A stretch of 9,501 nt of DNA from Pseudomonadota bacterium. GTDB taxonomy: Bacteria; Pseudomonadota; Gammaproteobacteria; Burkholderiales; Burkholderiaceae. The translations under genes and the position numbers were made by a program. Positions within the stretch are counted from its first letter, which is position 1. Each line of letters starts with the position of its first letter. Under the pieces are notes generated by a model that saw only the letters and a program-made list of their open reading frames with translations, was not told the origin of the DNA and did no database searches. This document shows, one piece after another, positions 1 through 6,705 of this stretch. The stretch is from positions 1-9,501 of the forward strand of contig JAJXUC010000146.1 in the NCBI GenBank assembly GCA_021783435.1, written 5' to 3'.

Positions 1-78
1 TGTGCCATGGCCGTGAGCGACCGCAACGGCGATGAATGCTGCGATTTCGTGGCTGAAGCAGCCGCTGCGGACCATTGA
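1..78 (+). CDS. csoSCA: C-terminal end of probable carboxysomal carbonic anhydrase CsoSCA (partial)
   Basis: An open frame runs from base 1 to the TGA at 76-78, giving 25 residues that start CAMAVSDRNGDECCDF and end in an Ala-rich tail. The 5' part lies outside the window. The identity rests mainly on position: in alpha-carboxysome operons the gene directly before csoS4A is csoS3/csoSCA, a shell-associated beta-type carbonic anhydrase that converts bicarbonate to CO2 next to Rubisco. The visible tail is too short to contain active-site residues, so function cannot be checked here. The stop is 20 bp before csoS4A, consistent with one operon. The frame is convincing as coding sequence; the product name is inference from gene order. 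Confidence 0.62.
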   Translation, partial: CAMAVSDRNGDECCDFVAEAAAADH

Positions 79-98
79 GCATCGAGGACCAGAACGTC

Positions 99-356
99 AT
101 GCGAATCATGCGTGTTGAAAAAACCCTGGTGTCGACCAATCGCATCGACGCCTTCGGCCATCGCCCATTGCTCGTCGTGCAGGACAAACCCGGCGGAACG
201 CGCAGCGTGGCGGTCGACGCGGTGGGCTGTATCCCGGGTGACTGGGTGATTTGCGTCGGATCCTCGGCGGCGCGGGATGCGGCTGGAGCCAAGGATTTCC
301 CATCCGATCTCACGATCGTCGGCATCATCGACCACTGGAATCCGGAGGCGGTTTGA
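99..356 (+). CDS. csoS4A: Carboxysome shell vertex protein CsoS4A (BMC-P pentamer)
   Basis: 85 residues, the normal size for the EutN/CcmL/CsoS4 family, whose pentamers cap the twelve vertices of the icosahedral carboxysome shell. The N-terminus MRIMRVEKTLVSTNRI, the central AVDAVGCIPGDWVICVGSSAAR block and the C-terminal DLTIVGIIDHW are the family's hallmark stretches, the last lying at the end of the small beta-barrel. The ATG at 99 is chosen over an in-frame TTG at 75 because the TTG overlaps the previous stop, a GAGGA ribosome site lies at 84-88, and the protein then begins exactly where the family does. Its TGA shares one base with the ATG of csoS4B, which suggests coupled translation of the two vertex proteins. 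Family identity is clear; A rather than B is assigned from sequence and order. Confidence 0.95.
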   Translation: MRIMRVEKTLVSTNRIDAFGHRPLLVVQDKPGGTRSVAVDAVGCIPGDWVICVGSSAARDAAGAKDFPSDLTIVGIIDHWNPEAV

Positions 357-604
357 TGGAGATCTGGCGCGTCGTCGATGAACTGGTTTGCACCCGGCGT
401 GTTCCCGGGCTCGGTTCGGCGTCATTACGCGTGCTGAAGGGGCAGAAGGGCGAAGTCATGGTGGCGTCCGATGCAGTCGGTGCGCCGCCGGGCAAATGGG
501 TATTCACCACGCTGGGCAGTGCTGCCCGGCTGGCGATGCCGGATCCGACGACGACGACTGATCTGACGATCTGCGGCATCATCGACGGGTGGGACGAGTC
601 GTGA
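356..604 (+). CDS. csoS4B: Carboxysome shell vertex protein CsoS4B (BMC-P pentamer)
   Basis: 82 residues, a second EutN/CcmL/CsoS4-type pentamer and a diverged paralogue of its upstream neighbour. It keeps the fold signatures: MEIWRVVDELVCTRR at the N-terminus, a mid-protein SDAVGAPPGKWVFTTLGSAAR matching the AVDAVGCIPGDWVICVGSSAAR block of CsoS4A, and DLTICGIIDGW at the C-terminus. The ATG at 356 overlaps the csoS4A stop as TGATG and has a strong GGAGG at 344-348, so reinitiation by ribosomes finishing csoS4A is likely. Vertex proteins are needed in very few copies (60 subunits per shell) and close the shell against CO2 leakage. The reading frame can be extended upstream to 251, but that part is an out-of-frame shadow of csoS4A. 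Confidence 0.95.
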   Translation: MEIWRVVDELVCTRRVPGLGSASLRVLKGQKGEVMVASDAVGAPPGKWVFTTLGSAARLAMPDPTTTTDLTICGIIDGWDES

Positions 605-718
605 AGACGGCCGTGCGCAAACACGGGCATACAGAGCAAAAGGGCGCACGCGTGGCGTGCGCTTGGGTGCAGCGAGTGGCAGTTCAACCAATCTTTTTTT
701 TGACCAAGGAGTAAGCAA
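605..718 (+). promoter_or_regulatory. Intergenic leader between vertex and facet genes, with two hairpins
   Basis: This 114-bp gap is the longest in the cso run. It holds a 5-bp hairpin (CCGTG 611-615 with CACGG 622-626, 6-base loop) and an 8-bp GC hairpin (GCGCACGC 644-651 with GCGTGCGC 655-662, loop GTG). A T8 run follows at 694-701, then the csoS1C ribosome site AAGGAG at 706-711. The T run lies over 30 bases after the stronger stem, so this is not a standard intrinsic terminator. I infer an mRNA processing or stability element, or a partial attenuator, separating low-copy vertex from high-copy facet expression. No convincing -35/-10 pair was found. Confidence 0.5.
644..662 (+). other. Perfect 8-bp GC-rich stem-loop upstream of csoS1C
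   Basis: GCGCACGC and GCGTGCGC are exact reverse complements around a GTG loop, with two possible G-U pairs (642/664 and 643/663) extending the stem. It lies 40 bases after the csoS4B stop and 56 bases before the csoS1C start. No T tract follows directly, so it resembles a 3'-end stabiliser or processing hairpin more than a terminator. Confidence 0.6.
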
Positions 719-1015
719 ATGGCAGAGACGATGGGCATTGCCCTGGGGATGATCGAAACCCGCGGCCTGGTTCCCGCGATCGAAGCGGCTGACGCGATGA
801 CCAAAGCCGCTGAAGTGCGCCTGATCGCACGCCAGTTCGTCGGCGGCGGCTATGTCACCGTGCTGGTGCGCGGTGAGACGGGAGCGGTCAACGCTGCGGT
901 CCGTGCAGGTGCCGACGCCTGCGAGCGTGTGGGTGACGGCCTGGTTGCCGCGCACATCATCGCTCGCGTGCACAGCGAGGTCGAGGGCATTCTGCCCAAG
1001 GCCCCGAGCGCCTGA
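719..1015 (+). CDS. csoS1C: Major carboxysome shell facet protein CsoS1C (BMC-H hexamer)
   Basis: 98 residues, one BMC domain filling the whole protein, as in known CsoS1A/C proteins. Hexamers of this family tile into the flat facets of the shell. Visible landmarks are GIALGMIETRGLVPAIEAAD at the N-terminus, the edge lysine at residue 29 (DAMTKAAEV) that packs neighbouring hexamers, and the central pore loop FVGGG at residues 40-44, through which bicarbonate and other charged metabolites are thought to pass. A strong AAGGAG at 706-711 supports the ATG at 719. It differs from the next two copies at its start (MAETM), by Ala at residue 37 (LIARQF against LIGRQF), and in the tail. First of three tandem copies; the order C-A-B follows the convention for alpha-carboxysome operons. 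Confidence 0.96.
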   Translation: MAETMGIALGMIETRGLVPAIEAADAMTKAAEVRLIARQFVGGGYVTVLVRGETGAVNAAVRAGADACERVGDGLVAAHIIARVHSEVEGILPKAPSA

Positions 1016-1057
1016 GAGCCTCCCTATCTTTCCTGAAACGACTACGAGGACAGCAAC

Positions 1058-1354
1058 ATGGCAAACGTCAACGGCATTGCCCTGGGGATGATCGAAACCC
1101 GCGGCCTGGTTCCCGCGATCGAAGCGGCCGACGCGATGACCAAGGCCGCTGAGGTTCGCCTCATTGGCCGCCAGTTCGTCGGCGGCGGCTATGTCACCGT
1201 GCTGGTGCGCGGTGAGACGGGCGCGGTGAACGCCGCGGTCCGTGCAGGCGCCGACGCCTGCGAGCGTGTGGGTGACGGCCTGGTTGCCGCGCACATCATC
1301 GCCCGTGTGCACAGCGAGGTCGAGGGCATTCTTCCCTCCGCGCCAAGCGCTTGA
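1058..1354 (+). CDS. csoS1A: Major carboxysome shell facet protein CsoS1A (BMC-H hexamer)
   Basis: 98 residues, a single BMC domain nearly identical to its two neighbours: MANVNGIALGM start, edge lysine at residue 29, pore loop FVGGG at 40-44, and tail EGILPSAPSA. With CsoS1C it should form the bulk of the shell facets. The ribosome site GAGGA at 1046-1050 sits 7 bases before the ATG. The gap after csoS1C is 42 bp and holds no clear terminator. From 1076 to 1302 its DNA is identical, base for base by eye, to the matching part of csoS1B, including third codon positions, so the two copies were recently homogenised or duplicated. Confidence 0.96.
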   Translation: MANVNGIALGMIETRGLVPAIEAADAMTKAAEVRLIGRQFVGGGYVTVLVRGETGAVNAAVRAGADACERVGDGLVAAHIIARVHSEVEGILPSAPSA

Positions 1355-1634
1355 CGCGCGCGGAATATCTATTTTTCGAGGAGCATGAAATGGCTGGAGT
1401 AACAGGGATTGCCCTGGGGATGATCGAAACCCGCGGCCTGGTTCCCGCGATCGAAGCGGCCGACGCGATGACCAAGGCCGCTGAGGTTCGCCTCATTGGC
1501 CGCCAGTTCGTCGGCGGCGGCTATGTCACCGTGCTGGTGCGCGGTGAGACGGGCGCGGTGAACGCCGCGGTCCGTGCAGGCGCCGACGCCTGCGAGCGTG
1601 TGGGTGACGGCCTGGTTGCCGCGCACATCATCGC
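1076..1634 (+). repeat. csoS1A/csoS1B: Direct repeat: 227-bp identical block shared by csoS1A and csoS1B
   Basis: Bases 1076-1302 and 1408-1634 are identical when read side by side, a 332-bp offset. The csoS1C copy is similar but differs at scattered, mostly third-position sites. After the block ends, csoS1B reads gctcgcgtgcacagcgag like csoS1C, where csoS1A reads gcccgtgtgcacagcgag, giving a mosaic. This pattern is typical of gene conversion between tandem paralogues. The span given covers both repeat units and the sequence between them. Confidence 0.9.
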
Positions 1635-1728
1635 TCGCGTGCACAGCGAGGTCGAGGGTATTCTGCCGACCAAGCCCGACGTCAATGGCGGTGGCCGCGA
1701 CGCAGAAATCACCTCCACGCGCAGCTGA
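1390..1728 (+). CDS. csoS1B: Carboxysome shell facet protein CsoS1B with C-terminal extension (BMC-H hexamer)
   Basis: 112 residues: a BMC domain essentially the same as CsoS1A, followed by a hydrophilic tail after EGILP (TKPDVNGGGRDAEITSTRS) that is about 14 residues longer than in the sister copies. A longer C-terminus is the usual mark of CsoS1B, a minor facet component in studied alpha-carboxysomes; the tail's role is not established. The ATG at 1390 is chosen over an in-frame TTG at 1351 because it has GAGGAG at 1378-1383 and starts MAGVTGIALGM like its paralogues. The edge lysine and FVGGG pore loop are conserved. The first gene downstream, the ferritin-like protein, begins after 20 bp. 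Confidence 0.95.
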   Translation: MAGVTGIALGMIETRGLVPAIEAADAMTKAAEVRLIGRQFVGGGYVTVLVRGETGAVNAAVRAGADACERVGDGLVAAHIIARVHSEVEGILPTKPDVNGGGRDAEITSTRS

Positions 1729-1748
1729 TCGACGGCTCGTTTTTTGCC

Positions 1749-2183
1749 ATGGCTGTCGATCCGAGAACCCTGGGGTGGCTGGCACGCGCTCTCAACCACG
1801 AGATGGGGGCGGTGCAGCAATACCTCGCGCAAAGCGTGCTCGCACGCCTTTGGGGCGATGCGGAACTCGCAGCACGCCTGCGTACCGAGGCCATCGAGGA
1901 ACTGGAACATGCCGAGCGTTTGATGGAGCGCCAGATCCTCCTCGGTGTGGCGCCCTCGGGCGGGCAGCTGCCTGTTGTTCGTCTGGGTCGCAATGCAGAG
2001 GAATTGCTCGCTCACGATCAGCAACTGGAAGTGCGGGCCGTCCAACTCTATGCGGATGCGCTGATGCATGCACAGCGCTTGCGTGACCAGGACTCCGCGG
2101 TTCTGCTCGAATCGCTGCTGGCGCAGGAACGTGAGCATCTTGCGCACATCGCGCACACCCAATCCGGAGACTCCTCGACATGA
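1749..2183 (+). CDS. Bacterioferritin-like diiron protein of the carboxysome operon, heme ligand missing
   Basis: 144 residues, slightly shorter than classical bacterioferritin (about 158), forming a predicted four-helix ferritin-like bundle. All six ferroxidase-centre residues fall at the classical numbers: Glu18 (NHEMGAVQQY), Glu51 and His54 (EELEHAE), Glu94 (QLEVRAVQLY), Glu127 and His130 (EREH). The bacterioferritin heme ligand Met52 is replaced by Leu, so heme binding in the classical way is unlikely. Such a gene commonly follows csoS1 in alpha-carboxysome operons; its role in carbon fixation is unknown, with iron storage or oxidant handling as guesses. The ATG at 1749 gives the family's N-terminus but has no clear Shine-Dalgarno site; it lies 20 bp after csoS1B. 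The 3' end overlaps acRAF by 4 bases (ATGA). Confidence 0.88.
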   Translation: MAVDPRTLGWLARALNHEMGAVQQYLAQSVLARLWGDAELAARLRTEAIEELEHAERLMERQILLGVAPSGGQLPVVRLGRNAEELLAHDQQLEVRAVQLYADALMHAQRLRDQDSAVLLESLLAQEREHLAHIAHTQSGDSST

Positions 2184-2446
2184 GCGACGCATTGCAAGGC
2201 TGGGAACGGCGCGATAAGCCGCCGACGTTGTTCAGGCGCTTTGCGTTCGAGCGTTACGCTCAGACGCGCGTGTTTCTCGACGCCTTGTCGGTTCTATGCG
2301 AGGAAATCGAGCGGCATCCGCAAAATATCAATTTCGGCACCACCTACGTCAACATCACGCTCGAAGCGGCCGATGGCAAGGCCTTCGCGCCACAGGATGA
2401 AGCTTTTGCCGCACGCATCTCAGCGCTGGCCGAACAGGGGGGGTGA
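2180..2446 (+). CDS. acRAF: Alpha-carboxysome Rubisco assembly factor acRAF (pterin carbinolamine dehydratase-like fold)
   Basis: 88 residues related to pterin-4a-carbinolamine dehydratase (PCD), the usual size for this group. The core stretch IERHPQNINFGTTYVNITLE aligns with the PCD signature EXKHHPEWxNVYNxVxIxLxTH. Two of the three catalytic histidines are gone: the first of the HH pair is Arg and the TH histidine is Ala (LEAADG). This loss fits the known carboxysome-linked subfamily, a chaperone for Rubisco large-subunit assembly rather than an enzyme. The ATG overlaps the previous stop (ATGA), with CGGAG at 2165-2169, so it is probably coupled to the ferritin gene. The residues DGKAFAPQDEAFAARI form the expected C-terminal helix region. 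An active dehydratase is the alternative but is unlikely. Confidence 0.9.
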   Translation: MSDALQGWERRDKPPTLFRRFAFERYAQTRVFLDALSVLCEEIERHPQNINFGTTYVNITLEAADGKAFAPQDEAFAARISALAEQGG

Positions 2447-2448
2447 CG

Positions 2449-3087
2449 ATGGCAGGCATGCGCGTCATCGCGGTCATCAACCAAAAGGGTGGTGCGGGTA
2501 AGACCACGGTGGCAATGAACCTCGCCGCCGGGCTGGCGCGGCAGGCGCCTGCCGTGGTCGTCGATCTCGACCCGCAGGCCTCGGCCACGCAATGGGCTGC
2601 GGCTGGCACCACGGCATTTGCCGCCACGGTCAAGCAGCTTCGCATTGGCGCCAGCCAGCCCGATCTGCGCAAGGAATTCCGCGCTTTCGATCACATCGTG
2701 CTCGACTGCCCGCCATCGGTCGACACCCGTGCCGCCGCATTTGCGCTGCAGACCTGCGATGTCGCGCTCATTCCGGTTTTGCCTTCGCCTGTGGACCTGT
2801 GGGCCAGCCTGAGGTTGCCCCAGGAGATCGACGAAGCGCGCAAGCGCAACCCGAAGTTGCGCGCGTTTCTGCTGCTCAACCAGATCGAAGCGCGCAGCGC
2901 GCTGTCGGCGGCGATGCAGGAAGCATTGGCTGAGTTCGGCTTGCCGGTGCTGCAAACCCCGTTGCGCCGACGCAGCGTCTACAAGACGGCCGCGCTCGAA
3001 GGCGTGTCGGTATTTCAAATGGGTGCGCGCGGGCAGGCCGCCGCCGCAGAAATCGAGGCCATCATCGAGGAGGTTGTTGCATCATGA
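2449..3087 (+). CDS. mcdA: Carboxysome positioning ATPase McdA (ParA/MinD family)
   Basis: 212 residues, a compact ParA-type ATPase. The deviant Walker A motif KGGAGKTT is at residues 13-20 with signature lysine 13, the A' motif DLDPQ at 39-43, and the Walker B motif IVLDCPP at 83-89. ParA ATPases dimerise on ATP and bind nucleoid DNA without sequence specificity; McdA uses this to spread carboxysomes and pass them to daughter cells. The signature lysine matches the alpha-carboxysome (type 2) McdA and differs from the cyanobacterial beta type. The ATG at 2449, preceded closely by a G-rich AGGGGGGG site (2436-2443), is preferred to an in-frame GTG at 2443; a further ATG at 2458 is possible. 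The next gene, starting in a 4-base overlap, is its partner McdB, which settles the ParA subtype. Confidence 0.93.
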   Translation: MAGMRVIAVINQKGGAGKTTVAMNLAAGLARQAPAVVVDLDPQASATQWAAAGTTAFAATVKQLRIGASQPDLRKEFRAFDHIVLDCPPSVDTRAAAFALQTCDVALIPVLPSPVDLWASLRLPQEIDEARKRNPKLRAFLLLNQIEARSALSAAMQEALAEFGLPVLQTPLRRRSVYKTAALEGVSVFQMGARGQAAAAEIEAIIEEVVAS

Positions 3088-3314
3088 CCAGCATTAAAGA
3101 CAAGCTTGCCAGCAGTGTGCGTCAGGCCAAATCTGCCGCGCCTGCGAAGTCCGCCGCGCCGCGTGCGGCGGACAAGGGCGCCAAACAAACGAGCACCCTC
3201 CCCAAGCCGGCGCGCCCAGCGGCGCCTCCCGCACGCATCCTGGATGCCGAGGCGAAATTTGAACCGGCCTCAAGCTCCCAGGTGCTTTTTCCCGATCGCG
3301 TGTGGCCGGACTGA
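3084..3314 (+). CDS. mcdB: Carboxysome positioning adaptor McdB (alpha-carboxysome type)
   Basis: 76 residues, low complexity and rich in Ala, Pro, Lys and Arg through residues 15-50, therefore predicted to be disordered. The C-terminus ends in VLFPDRVWPD, whose aromatic Phe and Trp match the conserved tail of alpha-carboxysome McdB. McdB coats carboxysomes and stimulates McdA ATPase, making the nucleoid gradient that positions them. The ATG overlaps the mcdA stop (ATGA) and has GAGGAGG at 3067-3073, so the partners are translationally coupled. Basic residues near the N-terminus (KDKLASSVRQAK) may contact McdA, which is inference. Composition alone would not identify it; the tail motif and position after mcdA do. 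Confidence 0.88.
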   Translation: MTSIKDKLASSVRQAKSAAPAKSAAPRAADKGAKQTSTLPKPARPAAPPARILDAEAKFEPASSSQVLFPDRVWPD

Positions 3315-3347
3315 ACCTGCCTGAACCGAAGATTTCTGGATCTCATC

Positions 3348-4271
3348 ATGCGTGACGAAAACCCAATGCGTACCTATATGCCCCGGCGGGACGCAGCCTA
3401 CCGTTCTGCGACGCCGACCCCAGAGACGCAAGCGATGTCGCGATCAGCGGCCAACGCTGTTGCGCCGACATCGGGTTTGCTCGACAGCTATCGCGTGGCC
3501 GACGAGCCATACTACCGCGCGATCGGCGATGAAGTCGCGCTGTACGAGGCCGCGTACTCGGTGCGCATGCCCATCATGCTCAAGGGGCCCACCGGCTGCG
3601 GCAAGACCCGTTTTGTCGAATACATGGCGTGGAAGCTCGGCAAACCGCTGATCACCGTGGCGTGCAACGAGGACATGACCGCCTCCGACTTGGTTGGACG
3701 CTTCTTGCTCGACGCCAACGGCACGCGCTGGCAGGACGGGCCGCTGGCGCTGGCAGCGCGCCATGGTGCGATCTGCTATCTCGACGAAGTGGTCGAGGCG
3801 CGGCAGGACACCACGGTCGTGATCCACCCGCTGACCGATGCGCGGCGCATTCTGCCACTGGAAAAAAAAGGCGAGATCATCGAGGCGCATCCCGATTTCC
3901 AGGTTGTCATTTCGTACAACCCGGGCTACCAGTCGCTGATGAAAGACCTCAAGCAGTCGACCAAGCAGCGTTTTGGCGCGTTGGATTTCAACTACCCTGA
4001 ACACGAAACCGAGGCCGAGATCGTCGCCCACGAAAGCGGGGTGGGCGTGGACGTGGCGAAAAACCTGGTGCACATCGCCGAGCGCGCGCGCAACCTCAAG
4101 GGACACGGCCTCGACGAAGGCATTTCCACCCGCATGCTGATCTACGCCGGCAGCCTGATCGCCAAGGGCGTGGCACCGCTGGCGGCGTGCCGCGTCGCCC
4201 TGGTGCGACCGATCACCGACGATCCCGACATGCGCGATGCGCTCGATGCAGCGGTGACCACCTACTTCTGA
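3348..4271 (+). CDS. cbbQ: Rubisco activase AAA+ ATPase subunit CbbQ (MoxR family)
   Basis: 307 residues from the first ATG, about 35-40 more than typical CbbQ. The AAA+ core holds Walker A GPTGCGKT (80-87), Walker B ICYLDEV (142-148), a sensor-1 asparagine in SYNPG (191), a probable arginine finger in TKQRFG (208) and a sensor-2 arginine in GISTRM (262). CbbQ hexamers bind one CbbO and use ATP to pull inhibitory sugar phosphates from Rubisco. The family's usual start corresponds to about [12 protein letters not shown] at residue 45. Other in-frame starts are 3366, 3378 and 3435; the last would give 278 residues. None has a good Shine-Dalgarno site, so the N-terminal 30-40 residues, basic and Pro/Thr/Ala-rich, may be a real extension or partly untranslated. 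Confidence 0.94.
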   Translation: MRDENPMRTYMPRRDAAYRSATPTPETQAMSRSAANAVAPTSGLLDSYRVADEPYYRAIGDEVALYEAAYSVRMPIMLKGPTGCGKTRFVEYMAWKLGKPLITVACNEDMTASDLVGRFLLDANGTRWQDGPLALAARHGAICYLDEVVEARQDTTVVIHPLTDARRILPLEKKGEIIEAHPDFQVVISYNPGYQSLMKDLKQSTKQRFGALDFNYPEHETEAEIVAHESGVGVDVAKNLVHIAERARNLKGHGLDEGISTRMLIYAGSLIAKGVAPLAACRVALVRPITDDPDMRDALDAAVTTYF

Positions 4272-4334
4272 TCGGATCGCATCGCCCGTACGCTCCCGGC
4301 AGCGCTGTCTCGCGGCTGGGACGGGTCTCGCATC

Positions 4335-6692
4335 ATGGCCATTCACCTCGAAGAATTCCAGGAACTGCTCGACGAGCTGCCCGGTGGTGCGCAGGAACTG
4401 CTGCGTGCGTCCTGGAACGAGGCGGCGCGCGCATTCACGCCGCGTGGCCTGGACAACTACATCAAGGGCGCGGTCGCGTTGCATCACCTCGGCCGCGGCG
4501 AAGACCTGGTCGTCGGTTTCATCCAATCCATGCCCGAGCTGGCGCGCGGGGTGGGCGAGGAGGTGTTGCCCGACCTGGTCAATTTTCTGCTTAGCATGGC
4601 GTCTAAGACCTCGGGCCATGTGCTGGCGCTGATCGTCGGCACTGCGCCGATGGCGGCGCAGCGCCTGGGTGATGCCGACCTGTTCGGCAGTTACCTCAAG
4701 GTGCTCGAGATCGTGCTCGCCCAGGTGCCCCGCGGCCTGCGCCCGATGTTGGAAAACCTCGACCGCCTGCTCACCCAGCTTACCCTGGGTGGTCTGCGGC
4801 GCTGGGTGCAGTGGGGCGCTCAGGCGTATCGCAGCGATTTCGACGGTCAGGTCGCGTATTTTTCGCTGCAAAGTCCGGATGCGCTGGCCGTGCTGCAGCA
4901 AGAGCGCAAGGGCACGCTGTTCGTCGACATCCAGCGCCGCCTGAACATCTATCAACGCGCGATGTGGGGGCGCGATTTTTTTCTGCGCCCTACCGCGGGT
5001 GATTACGAAAACCGTGAAGAACTGAAGCCCTTCATCGAGCATTACGTCATCCACATCGCCGACGCCTACGACGACTACAAGCCCCTGGGCCCCGACACCC
5101 CGCCCGAGCAATGCGTGTCGGCGCTGGAGATCTACCGCGCCGCGGCCAACCATTGTGCTGCGCATCTGGTGTTCACCCAGCAGCCGCTGTCCATGCAGAT
5201 GCTGCACCCGGCGCAAATGGCCGTGATCGAAGTCTTCGAGGACGCGCGGGTCGAGGAACTGGCCATTCGGCAGTTCCCGAACATGCGCGAGGCCTGGCTG
5301 GCGCTGCACCCGGTGTTCGACGATGCGCACGAGCCGCAGAGCGTCGGTGAACTGCTCGACCGCCTGGCCCGCGCGCTGCTGGAAGAGCAGAGCCGCGATC
5401 CGCATCCCTGGGTGCGCGAAGCCGTGGCGGCGTTTCGCGCCCAGGCCGATCTGTCGACCAACCAGACGAGCTGGAATCTCGGCATCGATTTGTCGCACAA
5501 GCTGTTCGAACTGCCGCTGCCCGAGTTCAACAGCCGCACCGACCGCTTGAGCGCAATCTATCGCGACGACAACCGGGCGGTGTGGCAGCTCGAGGAATAC
5601 GACGAGGCGCAGGCGCTGCAAGCCACCTGGGAAACCCGGCAGCAGGTGCGCAAGAAAGTCAGCCTGATGGAAATGGTCAACGAGGTGGACAACGAGTTCG
5701 CCGGCGATGACGCGCAGGAGGTCTGGGAACTGCCGACCGAATACCTGTTCGACGACGGCGTCAGCATCAACGAGATCGAAGGCCGCCCGCCGATTTCCGA
5801 GCCTTTCCATTATCCCGAATGGGACTATCAGATTCAACTCGACCGCCCGAACTGGGTCACCGTGCTCGAGCGCCATCCGCCGGTGCGTGAGCTCGAAATC
5901 ATCGAGAACATCATCGCCGATAACAAACCGGTGATCTCGCGACTGAAATTCCTGATTGAATCGATGGTGCCGCAAGGCATGCAGCGCATCCGGCACGTCG
6001 AAGACGGCGACGAGATCGATATCAACGCCGCGGTGCGCGCGATGATCGACATCCGCATGGGCCAGCAACCGGATCCGCGCATCATGATGCGGCACAAGCG
6101 CAAGCTGCGCGAGCTCGCCGTGATGGTGTTGCTGGACATGTCCGAGTCGTCTAACGACAAGGTGCGCGGACACGACTACACGGTGATGGACCTCACCCGC
6201 ACGGCCACCGTGCTGTTCGCCGACGCGCTCGATCGCATCGGCGATCCGTTTGCGATCCACGGTTTTTGCTCCGATGGACGGCACGACGTGCACTACCACC
6301 GCTTCAAGGACTTCGACCAGCCATACGGCGATCTGGTCAAGGCCCGCCTGGCTGGCATGCATGGGCATCTGTCCACGCGCATGGGCGCCGCGCTGCGTCA
6401 CGCCGGCCACTATCTGGCGCAACAGCCCAAGTCCAAGCGGGTGATCTTTGTCGTCACAGACGGCGAGCCGGCCGACAATGATGTGCGCGACCCGCAATAC
6501 CTGCGCCACGATACCAAGCATGCGGTCGAAGAACTGGCACGCCAGGGCATTACCGTGTACGCGCTGTCGCTCGATCCGCATGCCGACCAGTACGTGTCGC
6601 GCATTTTCGGCGCGAAGAATTTCACCGTCATCGACCAGGTCGAGCGTCTGCCTGAGAAACTGCCGATGCTCTACATGAACCTCACACGCTAA
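4335..6692 (+). CDS. cbbO: Rubisco activase adaptor CbbO with C-terminal von Willebrand factor A domain
   Basis: 785 residues, the expected size for CbbO. The long N-terminal and central region is the CbbO-specific helical part; the C-terminal 190 residues form a von Willebrand factor A domain with a full metal-ion-dependent adhesion site: Asp601, Ser603 and Ser605 (DMSES), Thr681 (LSTRMG) and Asp709 (VTDGEP). CbbO is the adaptor that recognises Rubisco, the VWA site binding it, and connects it to the CbbQ hexamer for remodelling. It lies 63 bp after cbbQ. The ATG at 4335 ([15 protein letters not shown]) has only a weak upstream GGGACGG. A very long open frame on the opposite strand over this gene is a codon-bias shadow. 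The stop TAA is 13 bases before csoS1D. Confidence 0.95.
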   Translation: MAIHLEEFQELLDELPGGAQELLRASWNEAARAFTPRGLDNYIKGAVALHHLGRGEDLVVGFIQSMPELARGVGEEVLPDLVNFLLSMASKTSGHVLALIVGTAPMAAQRLGDADLFGSYLKVLEIVLAQVPRGLRPMLENLDRLLTQLTLGGLRRWVQWGAQAYRSDFDGQVAYFSLQSPDALAVLQQERKGTLFVDIQRRLNIYQRAMWGRDFFLRPTAGDYENREELKPFIEHYVIHIADAYDDYKPLGPDTPPEQCVSALEIYRAAANHCAAHLVFTQQPLSMQMLHPAQMAVIEVFEDARVEELAIRQFPNMREAWLALHPVFDDAHEPQSVGELLDRLARALLEEQSRDPHPWVREAVAAFRAQADLSTNQTSWNLGIDLSHKLFELPLPEFNSRTDRLSAIYRDDNRAVWQLEEYDEAQALQATWETRQQVRKKVSLMEMVNEVDNEFAGDDAQEVWELPTEYLFDDGVSINEIEGRPPISEPFHYPEWDYQIQLDRPNWVTVLERHPPVRELEIIENIIADNKPVISRLKFLIESMVPQGMQRIRHVEDGDEIDINAAVRAMIDIRMGQQPDPRIMMRHKRKLRELAVMVLLDMSESSNDKVRGHDYTVMDLTRTATVLFADALDRIGDPFAIHGFCSDGRHDVHYHRFKDFDQPYGDLVKARLAGMHGHLSTRMGAALRHAGHYLAQQPKSKRVIFVVTDGEPADNDVRDPQYLRHDTKHAVEELARQGITVYALSLDPHADQYVSRIFGAKNFTVIDQVERLPEKLPMLYMNLTR

Positions 6693-6705
6693 AGGGCGCC
6701 ATGCG

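Noticed and set aside
694..705. T8 run followed by TTGACC, resembling a terminator tail or a -35 box.
   Set aside because: No hairpin lies directly before the T run, and a -35 here would place the -10 inside the csoS1C coding sequence.
719..1728. Tandem csoS1 copies as a recent amplification carrying a mobile element.
   Set aside because: There are no terminal inverted repeats, target duplications or transposase fragments; a triple csoS1 set is the known arrangement in alpha-carboxysome operons.
1740..1745. T6 run between csoS1B and the ferritin-like gene as a terminator.
   Set aside because: Only weak 3-bp pairing (AGC/GCT) precedes it, and the next gene starts within a few bases.
425..1785. 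Minus-strand open frames over the csoS1 genes that contain repeated protein segments.
   Set aside because: The repetition only reflects the tandem csoS1 copies on the + strand; there is no family similarity or ribosome site.
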